Source: JAWLBW01 sp041687475 (GTDB taxonomy: Bacteria; J088; JAWLBW01). Taken from it: a stretch of 16,866 nucleotides of DNA. Within the stretch, counting starts at the first letter, position 1, and every line of letters starts with the position of its first letter. Both the position numbers and the translations under genes were made by a program. Location of the stretch: assembly GCA_041687475.1 (NCBI GenBank), contig JAWLBW010000072.1, forward strand, positions 1 through 16,866, in the 5' to 3' direction. Shown here piece after piece: positions 1 through 5,851 of this stretch. The notes beneath the pieces are model-generated. The model was not told the origin of the DNA. It made no database searches and saw only the letters and a list, made by a program, of their open reading frames with translations.

Positions 1-41
1 CACGCGCCTAAACTCACTGGTCCCACCGACTCGATGTGATG

Positions 42-57
42 TGTACCACGTGGAACA
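42..57. promoter_or_regulatory. Degenerate parS site (one mismatch)
   Basis: TGTACCACGTGGAACA lies at the same place in repeat copy 1 as the perfect parS in copy 2, exactly 209 bp away. It differs from it by one base (T to A at the fourth position), which breaks one arm of the palindrome. The central CCACGTGG core is kept, so ParB may still bind weakly. Confidence 0.7.
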
Positions 58-78
58 CGGCGTGATCCCAGATCGCAG

Positions 79-113
79 ATCCCAAACCATAGCGCCTTTC
101 GTATGGGAGGGAT
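79..113. repeat. Imperfect hairpin in repeat copy 1
   Basis: The arms ATCCC...CCATA and TATGG...GGGAT form two 5-bp stems separated by a 3/2-nt internal loop, with a 10-nt terminal loop. The hairpin sits in the 65-bp block that is identical in both repeat copies (second copy at 288-322). There is no T-tract, so a terminator role is unlikely. Its function is unknown. Confidence 0.5.
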
Positions 114-209
114 GAGGAGTGAAGGCTGACGTCGACTCTGTGTCTCGGCGCCTCCGTGTATCCTTTTCCGCAACGGTGAGGTAGTGTATCGAATCACCGA
201 ACGAGGCCT

Positions 210-421
210 CACGCGCGTCGACTCACTGGTCTCACCGACTCGATGTGAAGTGTTCCACGTGGAACACGACGTGACCCCAGATCGCAGATCCCAAACCATA
301 GCGCCTTTCGTATGGGAGGGATGAGGAGTGAAGGCTGACGCTTACTCTGTGTCTCGGCGTCTCCGTGTATCCTATCCCCGCCGTTGGTCAAGTACCCCAG
401 CGAAGAGCCGCCGAGCGTATC
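210..421. repeat. Tandem repeat unit, copy 2 (carries the perfect parS)
   Basis: Second copy of the unit that begins at 1, shifted by 209 bp. It holds a perfect 16-bp parS palindrome at 251-266 and the invariant 65-bp block at 276-340. The last 50 bp or so (about 372-421) no longer match copy 1. Both strands can be read as short open frames here, but these follow the repeat and resemble no protein family. Confidence 0.85.
251..266. promoter_or_regulatory. parS: parS centromere site (ParB-binding palindrome)
   Basis: The 16 bp TGTTCCACGTGGAACA form a perfect inverted repeat. It matches the well-known bacterial chromosomal parS consensus (the TGTTNCACGTGNAACA form used by ParB proteins). ParB loads and spreads from such sites, and ParA then segregates the origin region. 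The site lies just past the 3' end of mnmE, which fits the common origin-proximal cluster mnmE-mnmG-rsmG-parA-parB. parA and parB are not in the window; I infer that they lie to the left. Confidence 0.9.
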
Positions 422-460
422 CACACGCCGAAACTCACCGTACTTACTCACTCGATGTGA
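422..460. repeat. Truncated third copy of the parS-bearing repeat
   Basis: The first 40 bp or so of the repeat unit recur here (cacacgccgaaactcacc, then ctcgatgtga) about 212 bp after copy 2. The similarity stops exactly where the parS palindrome should begin, 13 bp before the mnmE stop codon. It is therefore a remnant that has lost its ParB site. Confidence 0.7.
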
Positions 461-473
461 ATACTCCCAATCC

Positions 474-1820
474 TCACTTACCGATACAGAACCGCGAGAA
501 AATTTCCCCCAGAACCTCGTCGTTCACCACCTCGCCGGTCAACTCGCCGACCGCGTCAATGGCTTCACGCATATCCTCGACCACCAACTCGGGCGCCACC
601 GACTCCTGCATGCTCACCATAACCCGGTTGAGCGACTCGACGCAGCGGGTAAGCAGTCGCGCCTGCCTGCCGCTGGCCACCCGAGCCCCTGCATCGCCGT
701 CGTCCTTACCGATGATTCCCGCAAGGTACTCGACCAACGCGGGCACACCCTCACCCGAACGGGCCGAAAGATAGAAGCTTGGATCGCCGGGAACCGGACG
801 AGCCTGGGTTGTGTCGGTCTTGTTGACGATCCACACGACGAGGCCGCTGCAGAGCTCGCGCGCCGTAGAAAGCTCGGCGGCGTCGAGGGGGTCGTTGGCA
901 TCGACCACATAAAGGAGAAGGTCGGCTTCTGCCACCTTCTCTCGGGCGCGCCGGATACCTTCGGCCTCGACCACGTCGTCGGTAATACGAAGTCCGGCCG
1001 TATCGTAGAGCTGGAGATTGGCGCCCCGCAGCGACAGACTTTCCTCGAGGTAATCGCGCGTGGTGCCCGGTATGGCGGTAACGATGGCGCGGTCGCTACC
1101 GAGCAGGCAATTCATCAATGAACTTTTGCCCGCATTAGGCTTACCGGCAATGGCGATGCGCAGTCCGTCACGTTCAATCTTTCCATCGCGGTAGGTCTGT
1201 TCGAGCACCGCGAGCTCGTCGCGAAGTCGACCCAGATCGCGTAGAAGGGAAGGGTAGCCCAGCGTCTCGATGTCTTCATCGGGAAAATCAATGGTGGCCT
1301 CGAGATGCACCAGCAATTCAAGCAACTCGCGACGAATACCCTGATAGCGTTCCGACAACGAACCGGCAAGCCGCGCCGCGGCACCCCGAGCCGAACGTTC
1401 GCTGCGCGCCGCAATGATTTCAGCCACCGCCTCGGCCCGCGAAAGATCCATCTTGCCGTTGAGAAAGGCGCGCCGGGTAAACTCGCCGGGATCTGCGGGA
1501 CGTGCACCCAGGCGCGTGAGCGCACGAACGACTGCCTGTACGAGCACGTCATTGCCGTGCAGGTGCAGTTCGACCAGGTCTTCGCCGGTATACGAGTGCG
1601 GCCCGCGAAAGGGCAGCACGAGCACCTCATCGCGCACGCCATCGTCGGTTCGGAGCTCACCGAAAAGGGCGTACCGCGGCTGCGACGAAGACGTGAGACG
1701 GGGAAAGAGGCAGCCCGCCAATGTCCATGCCTCGCGGCCCGAAAGACGTACGATGGCGACGGCGGCTGCACCGGCAGCCGTGGCCGGGGCGACAATGGTA
1801 TCGGTGGTCAGTAGAGGCAT
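474..1820 (-). CDS. mnmE: tRNA-modification GTPase MnmE (TrmE)
   Basis: MnmE works with MnmG to place the (carboxymethyl)aminomethyl group on wobble U34 of tRNAs, using a formyl-tetrahydrofolate-derived carbon. The 448 residues match the usual family length. The N-terminal folate-binding domain begins TDTIVAPAT. The inserted G domain has G1 GKPNAGKS (226-233), GTTRD (252-256), DTAG (273-276), NKTD (333-336) and SAR (352-354). The protein ends in the family's C-terminal CIGK (445-448) with the catalytic Cys445. The ATG start puts the first domain at the usual place and is preceded by an extended -10 promoter about 25 nt upstream. Downstream, on its left, lies the parS repeat region, the usual neighbourhood of this gene near the origin. 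Confidence 0.97.
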   Translation of the reverse strand: MPLLTTDTIVAPATAAGAAAVAIVRLSGREAWTLAGCLFPRLTSSSQPRYALFGELRTDDGVRDEVLVLPFRGPHSYTGEDLVELHLHGNDVLVQAVVRALTRLGARPADPGEFTRRAFLNGKMDLSRAEAVAEIIAARSERSARGAAARLAGSLSERYQGIRRELLELLVHLEATIDFPDEDIETLGYPSLLRDLGRLRDELAVLEQTYRDGKIERDGLRIAIAGKPNAGKSSLMNCLLGSDRAIVTAIPGTTRDYLEESLSLRGANLQLYDTAGLRITDDVVEAEGIRRAREKVAEADLLLYVVDANDPLDAAELSTARELCSGLVVWIVNKTDTTQARPVPGDPSFYLSARSGEGVPALVEYLAGIIGKDDGDAGARVASGRQARLLTRCVESLNRVMVSMQESVAPELVVEDMREAIDAVGELTGEVVNDEVLGEIFSRFCIGK

Positions 1821-1845
1821 GCGTTATTCCGTGTGCAAGCTAGTC

Positions 1846-1854
1846 ATTCTATCA
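1846..1854 (-). promoter_or_regulatory. Extended -10 promoter of mnmE
   Basis: Read on the minus strand, TGATAGAAT is an extended -10 element (TGn followed by TAGAAT, five of six consensus bases). No good -35 hexamer is seen 16-18 nt upstream, as is common for extended -10 promoters. Transcription would start near 1839 and give a leader of about 19 nt with a weak GGAA ribosome site. Confidence 0.45.
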
Positions 1855-1981
1855 GCCGGAACGACTCGGAATCACCTCGACGAAGGCATTGCAGCCTGAA
1901 CTGCATCCACGTCTCGATAGCAGCCCGAAACCTGGCTGCTTGGGCACTTGTGAACCCGGTGAACGAAGGGTAGGGAAGGCG

Positions 1982-2012
1982 AAAAAAAAAGCCCGCCGAG
2001 GGGGCGGCGGGC
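1982..2012 (-). terminator. Intrinsic terminator, minus strand
   Basis: A perfect 8-bp stem (gcccgccg at 1991-1998, cggcgggc at 2005-2012) with a 6-nt loop is followed, on the minus strand, by nine consecutive T residues (1990-1982). It would end transcripts coming from the BON-domain gene or from the candidate small RNA. Confidence 0.85.
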
Positions 2013-2085
2013 GGAGAGGAAGTAACCGCTGTGTCCGGGTAGCGGCTATTCTGTCTTCGGCAATCGGCCACAATCGCCGAAGACA
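1982..2085 (-). ncRNA. Candidate small structured RNA of about 104 nt
   Basis: On the minus strand this interval starts, at the predicted transcription start, with a perfect 10-bp stem (arms 2085-2076 and 2061-2052, 14-nt loop). A second stem follows (2048-2041 with 2030-2023, one mismatch, 10-nt loop), and it ends in a GC-rich terminator stem plus nine U residues (2012-1982). A promoter-like pair lies just upstream (TTGTGA, 17 nt, TTAAAT). No credible protein is encoded. I do not recognise the RNA family. It could instead be the structured 3' end of the BON-domain mRNA, whose stop codon is 62 nt upstream of the first stem. Confidence 0.5.
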
Positions 2086-2090
2086 CTTAC

Positions 2091-2119
2091 ATTTAAACGC
2101 GCAGGGAGCGCTTTCACAA
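2091..2119 (-). promoter_or_regulatory. Putative promoter of the small RNA
   Basis: The minus strand reads TTGTGA (2119-2114), a 17-nt spacer, then TTAAAT (2096-2091). Each hexamer matches the sigma-70 consensus at four of six positions. The predicted start falls at 2083-2085, the first bases of the 10-bp stem. The -35 overlaps the left arm of the plus-strand hairpin at 2118. Confidence 0.4.
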
Positions 2120-2141
2120 TACCCCGAAATGGGTATTTTTT
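2118..2141 (+). terminator. Terminator-like hairpin, plus strand
   Basis: The arms AATACCC (2118-2124) and GGGTATT (2131-2137) enclose a 6-nt loop, and six T residues follow (2136-2141) on the plus strand. It has the form of a rho-independent terminator. However, no plus-strand gene is seen upstream of it between mnmE and this point. Confidence 0.5.
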
Positions 2142-2146
2142 AACGC

Positions 2147-2923
2147 TCAGCCCACTGGTTGTGATTCCGTGCGCCTTTCGGCCTCTTCCGATTGCGATTG
2201 AAGTCGATTCGTCACGCCGACCACCCCGGTTGTGTACCGCGTTAGCATTTCAGCGCGGGCGCGTTGATAGGCATCGGCAACGTCGCCCTCGAGCCAGACG
2301 TGACCGTTTCGCACGCCGATTCGAATCTCATCGGCGTCGATACCCTTATCGAAAGTCAACTGCTTCGCAACCGACTCGAGAACATACTGGTCGTCTATGT
2401 CGACCGGTGGCGACAGGCGTGCCTCGGTGCGAATGCTGCGAAGCCCCTCCATGCGACTGAGCCGCGACAACACGCTGTTCAAAGCGGCAAATGAAGGAAA
2501 GGTACCTGTCACTTCGGCCGTCTGGTCTTGAATGCGAATGCGGGCTTCGGCGGCCGACTGACCCGGCATCGACGAAAGAATGGCCTGGGCCTGATCGCGT
2601 AACGTCTGATCGTCGACTGCGGGGGGGGCGACGTCGACCGCGGCCTGTACCGACACGCTTCCATCGGTGGTCAGCGCCAGCGAAACGGCCTGGGCAAGGG
2701 ATTCAAGGCTATCGGGCGAACCCCGAAGCACGACCCGCCCGTCATTCGTCTCGACCTGGAAATCGTAGGATTGAACCCGGGAGTCGGCGCGTAACCGATT
2801 CTCGATTCGCTCGCGCAGCAGCGCATCTTCAAAGGTACTGCCGACGGCCGCAATCGGCGAAAGAACGACGGCGGCGAAAACAGCCGCCGGAAGCATCAGT
2901 CGGAAGCATTGATTCGTCTTCAT
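2147..2923 (-). CDS. Exported BON-domain protein
   Basis: This 258-residue protein is predicted to be periplasmic. An N-terminal signal peptide (hydrophobic segment about 10-27, likely cleavage after AVG near 28) is followed by three repeats of BON type. BON1 lies at about 32-98 (core NDGRVVLRGSPDSLESLAQA), a weaker middle repeat at 105-168, and BON3 at about 178-242 (core VRNGHVWLEGDVADAYQR). BON domains are small alpha/beta modules that bind membranes or other envelope components in OsmY-like proteins; the exact role here is unknown. The short tail (243-258) is polar. A weak GGAAG precedes the ATG. It lies 112 bp downstream of the zinc-ribbon gene on the same strand and probably shares its transcript. 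The call is sure at the domain level only. Confidence 0.85.
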   Translation of the reverse strand: MKTNQCFRLMLPAAVFAAVVLSPIAAVGSTFEDALLRERIENRLRADSRVQSYDFQVETNDGRVVLRGSPDSLESLAQAVSLALTTDGSVSVQAAVDVAPPAVDDQTLRDQAQAILSSMPGQSAAEARIRIQDQTAEVTGTFPSFAALNSVLSRLSRMEGLRSIRTEARLSPPVDIDDQYVLESVAKQLTFDKGIDADEIRIGVRNGHVWLEGDVADAYQRARAEMLTRYTTGVVGVTNRLQSQSEEAERRTESQPVG

Positions 2924-3035
2924 GCTTCCATCGTGCGTGGCACGTGGGCGCCATGCACCTGCCTGCCCTCAAGGCGCAAACGCCCGAAACCATCACGCTT
3001 GCCGGGTTGGCGGGAACAGGATGGGTGGGCGAGGC

Positions 3036-3188
3036 TCAGTCTTCGACGGCCCGAAGGCGATCGCCGCCACCTTTCTTGAGTACGAGCACGGCACCGCAGA
3101 ACGAGCAGAACAGCTCGTCTCCCACACCGTTGTCATCTTCGAGCGGGCAGGACGCTTCGCAGACCGGGCAATCGACGTAATTTTGCAT
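3036..3188 (-). CDS. Small zinc-ribbon protein (50 aa)
   Basis: A short gene of 50 codons starts MQNYVDCPVC and contains a CPVC knuckle (Cys7, Cys10) plus Cys14, then CSFC followed by Gly (Cys28, Cys31). This is a two-knuckle zinc ribbon spaced by an acidic stretch (LEDDNGVGDE). It resembles small LysW-like or general rubredoxin-like zinc ribbons in layout. It lacks the C-terminal EDWGE tail of true LysW carrier proteins, so an amino-carrier role is not supported. A strong GGAGG Shine-Dalgarno lies 5 nt before the ATG, and a promoter lies at 3207-3235. The coding case rests on the ribosome site, the promoter and the cysteine pattern together. Function unknown. Confidence 0.8.
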   Translation of the reverse strand: MQNYVDCPVCEASCPLEDDNGVGDELFCSFCGAVLVLKKGGGDRLRAVED

Positions 3189-3206
3189 GGGTGCCTCCGT
3201 GCCTAC

Positions 3207-3235
3207 ATCCTATACCGGGCGGTAGCCGAGCGCAA
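3207..3235 (-). promoter_or_regulatory. Sigma-70-type promoter of the zinc-ribbon gene
   Basis: The minus strand reads TTGCGC (3235-3230), a 17-nt spacer, then TAGGAT (3212-3207). The start would fall near 3200, leaving a leader of about 12 nt that contains the GGAGG. The same TAGGAT -10 is seen at 16743. Confidence 0.55.
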
Positions 3236-3347
3236 GCTGAAGACCTTTCCCCTGCAATGTCGGGCAAACTGACCACTTCATAACGAGTTGTAATGACAGC
3301 GCCCGCATGGCGGAGCGGAAGCAGAGTAAATTTGCGGGTTTGGACGT

Positions 3348-3377
3348 TTGCGACCGCTCATGGCGTTTCGCTACAAT
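3348..3377 (+). promoter_or_regulatory. Promoter of the PHP-tol operon, fitting a leaderless start
   Basis: TTGCGA (3348-3353), an 18-nt spacer, then TACAAT (3372-3377). Six bases after the -10 comes the ATG at 3384, so the transcription start would coincide with the initiation codon. No Shine-Dalgarno is visible before this ATG, which agrees with leaderless initiation. Confidence 0.5.
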
Positions 3378-3383
3378 GTCAAC

Positions 3384-4712
3384 ATGTTAAGCCAGGGTAC
3401 GCTTGCAGCGCGAGCAGTTCGTTATTCGGTCGCCCTTACCGCGTTTTCACTGTTCGCCTGTGACCGCGGGCCCAGCGCTCCGACGTGGCACGATGGTCTA
3501 CCCGGGCAATGGCACGCCGGCGACTTTCACGTGCATACCGTTATCGGCAGCAATGATACGCGCGGCGAAGACGAAGAGCCGACTTCTTTTCCCGAAACCA
3601 TCAAACGCATCGGCCTGGAACGGGGCCTGTCGTTCGTGGTCATTACCGATCATTCCAACTCGGCCGGCAGCGTCACCCACACGACCAAAGAATACGGCGA
3701 TCAGTGGAATCAGGGCCCGGAATTTCCCCTCTGGGATGTGGCGGCCCGATTGTCCGACGCCGATTTTCTCATGATCGACGGGTCCGAAATTTCGCCGGTT
3801 TCGTACCTGGAACCCGAGCAGTGCATAGACTGTTCGCAGACAGGAGACGAGCTTGCGCCCACCGGGCACATCGGTTGCTCGCCTCGCGACCTTGAAACGT
3901 TCGACCTCGACGGCGCCTTCATAGACCGGCCCCCGGCGGCGGTCACGGGTGCCTCGGCCATCGATCAATGCCATGACCGTGGCGGCTTTGCCGTGCTGAA
4001 CCATCCCACGCAGGAAATCGCGCAGTGGATCAGTTACGATTGGACGGGCTACCACTACGACGCCATTGAAGTCTGGAACGGCGGCATGGGGTTCGATCCC
4101 ACCGACACCGGCGCATTCGATTCCTACCTCTGCGATCGCTTGGCCGGTCGTACACCTGTCGCCGTGGGCGGCAGCGACAACCACCGAACCCTGTTGCCGT
4201 ATGATGGTATGGTGAACCTCGACCCGCCTCTCGGTTTTCCCAAGACGAGCGTGTTCGCGAGCGTCCTTTCCTGGCCGGCGATCATGGAATCGGTGCAGGC
4301 CGGTCGAATCGTCGTTCACGATGAAGGTACGTTTGTCGACTTCCGCGTGTTTGATGCCGAGAACCGTTATGTTGCCGGAATCGGCGACACGCTTCGCGTT
4401 TCGCAACTACCGGTCGGCAAGGTAACCATCCTCGCACGCGGCCGGTCGGCGTTGGAACAGGATTTGCAATTGGTATACGTTGCGCCCGACGCCTGCGTCG
4501 ACGGTCGCCGTGAGTTCGCCGCCTCGCGGCCGGAAGTCGCATCGACCGCCGAACGCCAGAAAGCGGTCTGTGTCGATGACGCTCCCTGTTCCTTCGACCT
4601 TGCCTTCGAGGTCGACCTCAAGCCCGGGCTTTACTATATGACGGTCGGCGTGCCCCGCAACGAACTCGGGCAACGCGACCTCGCCTTCACCAATGTTTTG
4701 ACGGTTAAATAA
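3384..4712 (+). CDS. PHP-type metallohydrolase lipoprotein (CehA/McbA-like)
   Basis: This 442-residue predicted lipoprotein has an Arg-containing n-region, a hydrophobic core (VALTAFSLFA) and lipobox Cys26. The PHP-fold metal-binding pattern follows: DFHVHT (His49, His51), TDH (Asp89, His90), Glu135, His207 in LNHP, and SDNH (Asp265, His267). This resembles the CehA/McbA family of metal-dependent hydrolases. The substrate is unknown; a phosphoester or amide in the envelope is a guess. There are eight cysteines after the lipidated one, including CIDC (147-150), which suggests disulfides in the periplasm. The first in-frame start would be TTG at 3348, with another ATG at 3360. I chose ATG 3384 because the earlier starts overlap the promoter and lengthen the n-region. 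The stop abuts the tolQ start (TAAATG), so it heads the tol operon where ybgC usually sits. Confidence 0.85.
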   Translation: MLSQGTLAARAVRYSVALTAFSLFACDRGPSAPTWHDGLPGQWHAGDFHVHTVIGSNDTRGEDEEPTSFPETIKRIGLERGLSFVVITDHSNSAGSVTHTTKEYGDQWNQGPEFPLWDVAARLSDADFLMIDGSEISPVSYLEPEQCIDCSQTGDELAPTGHIGCSPRDLETFDLDGAFIDRPPAAVTGASAIDQCHDRGGFAVLNHPTQEIAQWISYDWTGYHYDAIEVWNGGMGFDPTDTGAFDSYLCDRLAGRTPVAVGGSDNHRTLLPYDGMVNLDPPLGFPKTSVFASVLSWPAIMESVQAGRIVVHDEGTFVDFRVFDAENRYVAGIGDTLRVSQLPVGKVTILARGRSALEQDLQLVYVAPDACVDGRREFAASRPEVASTAERQKAVCVDDAPCSFDLAFEVDLKPGLYYMTVGVPRNELGQRDLAFTNVLTVK

Positions 4713-5435
4713 ATGACGGGAAATGCACACTGGATACTGCTGTCGGCGACCGGCTGGGAAGCGATTGCCGCTTCGAGCGTCGTCGTTCAGTTCGTGCTCT
4801 TTCTCCTGATCGCATTGTCGATCACGACCTGGGCCATCATTTTGTACAAGGGTGTGCAGCTGCGCAGGGCCACCCGCGAGACCGAAGAGTTTCTCGAACA
4901 CTTCTGGGAATCGAAGAATTTCGAATCGGCGGCCGAGCTCGCGCGCGATCTGCAGAACAGCCCCGTTTCCACGGTCTTTCTTTCAGCCTTCCGCGACCTG
5001 AAGCTTTTCCGCAAGGAGAAGGAAACGGTCGGCATGGGCGAAGACACGCTCATGCGCGATCTGGTGCGAACCGGTTCACAGGGCCTGCAGCGTACGATTC
5101 AATCGGCCAGCATTCAGGAACACGCGCGCCTTGAAGGTTACCTGTCGTTTCTCGGCACCGTGGCCTCGGCGGCGCCCTTCATCGGTCTTTTCGGCACGGT
5201 CTGGGGTATCATGGACGCCTTCGCGGGCATCGGGCAGAGCGGCTCGGCTTCGCTGGCCGTCGTTTCGGGACCGATTTCCGAGGCACTCATCGCAACGGCC
5301 ACCGGTCTTGCAGCCGCCATTCCCGCGGCGGCCGCCTACAATTATCTGCTCGGCCAGGTACGCCGCCTGCAAATCGATATGGAGAACTTCGGGCTCGAAC
5401 TTCTCAATCTCAGCGAACGCTACTTCCTGAGGTAA
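4713..5435 (+). CDS. tolQ: Tol-Pal proton channel subunit TolQ
   Basis: TolQ is the MotA/TolQ/ExbB-family inner-membrane channel that uses the proton motive force with TolR to energise TolA. It has 240 residues and three membrane segments: about 22-46, 145-168 (containing GTVASAAPFIGLFGTVWGI, the family signature) and 183-210 (GPISEALIATATGLAAAIPA). A cytoplasmic loop separates the first and second. The ATG directly follows the PHP gene's stop, and tolR starts 5 nt after its own stop. Its position before tolR, tolA, tolB and pal favours TolQ over ExbB or MotA. Confidence 0.96.
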   Translation: MTGNAHWILLSATGWEAIAASSVVVQFVLFLLIALSITTWAIILYKGVQLRRATRETEEFLEHFWESKNFESAAELARDLQNSPVSTVFLSAFRDLKLFRKEKETVGMGEDTLMRDLVRTGSQGLQRTIQSASIQEHARLEGYLSFLGTVASAAPFIGLFGTVWGIMDAFAGIGQSGSASLAVVSGPISEALIATATGLAAAIPAAAAYNYLLGQVRRLQIDMENFGLELLNLSERYFLR

Positions 5436-5440
5436 GCCGC

Positions 5441-5851
5441 ATGGGCATGCAGATGGGTGGAGATAAACGGGGACTGAGTGAGATCAACGTTACGCCGTTG
5501 GTCGACGTCATGCTGGTGCTGTTGATCATCTTCATGGTCAGCGCGCCCATGATGCACCAGGGCGTTCCCCTGAAGCTGCCGAAAGCCGACGCCGCCCCGG
5601 CGCCCGCCAGCGAGAACGAGCTCGTGATTTCCGTTACCGAGAACAAAGAAGTTTTTCTGGGCGAAATCAAGACCGAGACCGCGCAGCTCGAGGCCCAGTT
5701 GCGAGAACTTCGCACCCAGCACCCCGATCGGAAGGTCTTTCTCCGCGCCGATGAGAACGTGCCCTATGGGGTGGTGGTTCGGGTCATGGCTGCCATTGAT
5801 CGGGCCGGCATCAGTGACCTGGGCATGCTGACCGATCCGGAGGAGCTGTGA
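5441..5851 (+). CDS. tolR: Tol-Pal stator protein TolR
   Basis: This is the ExbD/TolR-family partner of TolQ, 136 residues. A short cytoplasmic tail is followed by EINVTPLVDVMLVLLIIF, one membrane helix (about 18-37) carrying the proton-relay Asp22. A periplasmic domain (about 50-136) begins with GVPLKLP. It overlaps tolA by 4 nt (GTGA), and a GGAGGAG ribosome site for tolA lies inside its 3' end (5839-5845). Confidence 0.95.
   Translation: MGMQMGGDKRGLSEINVTPLVDVMLVLLIIFMVSAPMMHQGVPLKLPKADAAPAPASENELVISVTENKEVFLGEIKTETAQLEAQLRELRTQHPDRKVFLRADENVPYGVVVRVMAAIDRAGISDLGMLTDPEEL

Larger units (their letters stand above)
1..209. repeat. Tandem repeat unit, copy 1 (carries a degenerate parS)
   Basis: First visible copy of a unit of about 209 bp that recurs at 210. 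The two copies align end to end. They are identical over 65 bp (67-131 against 276-340) and diverge in the last 50 bp or so. The unit contains a parS-like palindrome (42-57) and an imperfect hairpin (79-113). The copy may begin left of the window, so more copies could lie outside. I see no gene in this stretch. Confidence 0.85.

Noticed and set aside
209..451. 80-codon minus-strand frame over the parS repeats
   Set aside because: It follows the repeat units, spans the parS palindrome and has no family-like sequence or ribosome site; it is a chance frame in a non-coding centromere region.
1..460. CRISPR-like array
   Set aside because: The repeat unit is about 210 bp with no short regular repeats and unique spacers, and it carries parS instead.
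1..473. Replication origin (oriC) itself
   Set aside because: I found no DnaA box of the TTATNCACA type or AT-rich unwinding element here; only parS is supported.
384..1121. 245-codon plus-strand frame opposite mnmE
   Set aside because: It is the antisense shadow of mnmE, whose GTPase motifs are all intact on the minus strand.
1844..2143. Short frames on both strands between mnmE and the BON gene
   Set aside because: They run through the terminator stem and hairpins, encode Arg/Pro-rich low-quality peptides and lack ribosome sites.
3498..4406. 302-codon minus-strand frame opposite the PHP gene
   Set aside because: The plus strand has the lipoprotein signal and the metal-binding His/Asp pattern; the minus frame is a GC-bias shadow.
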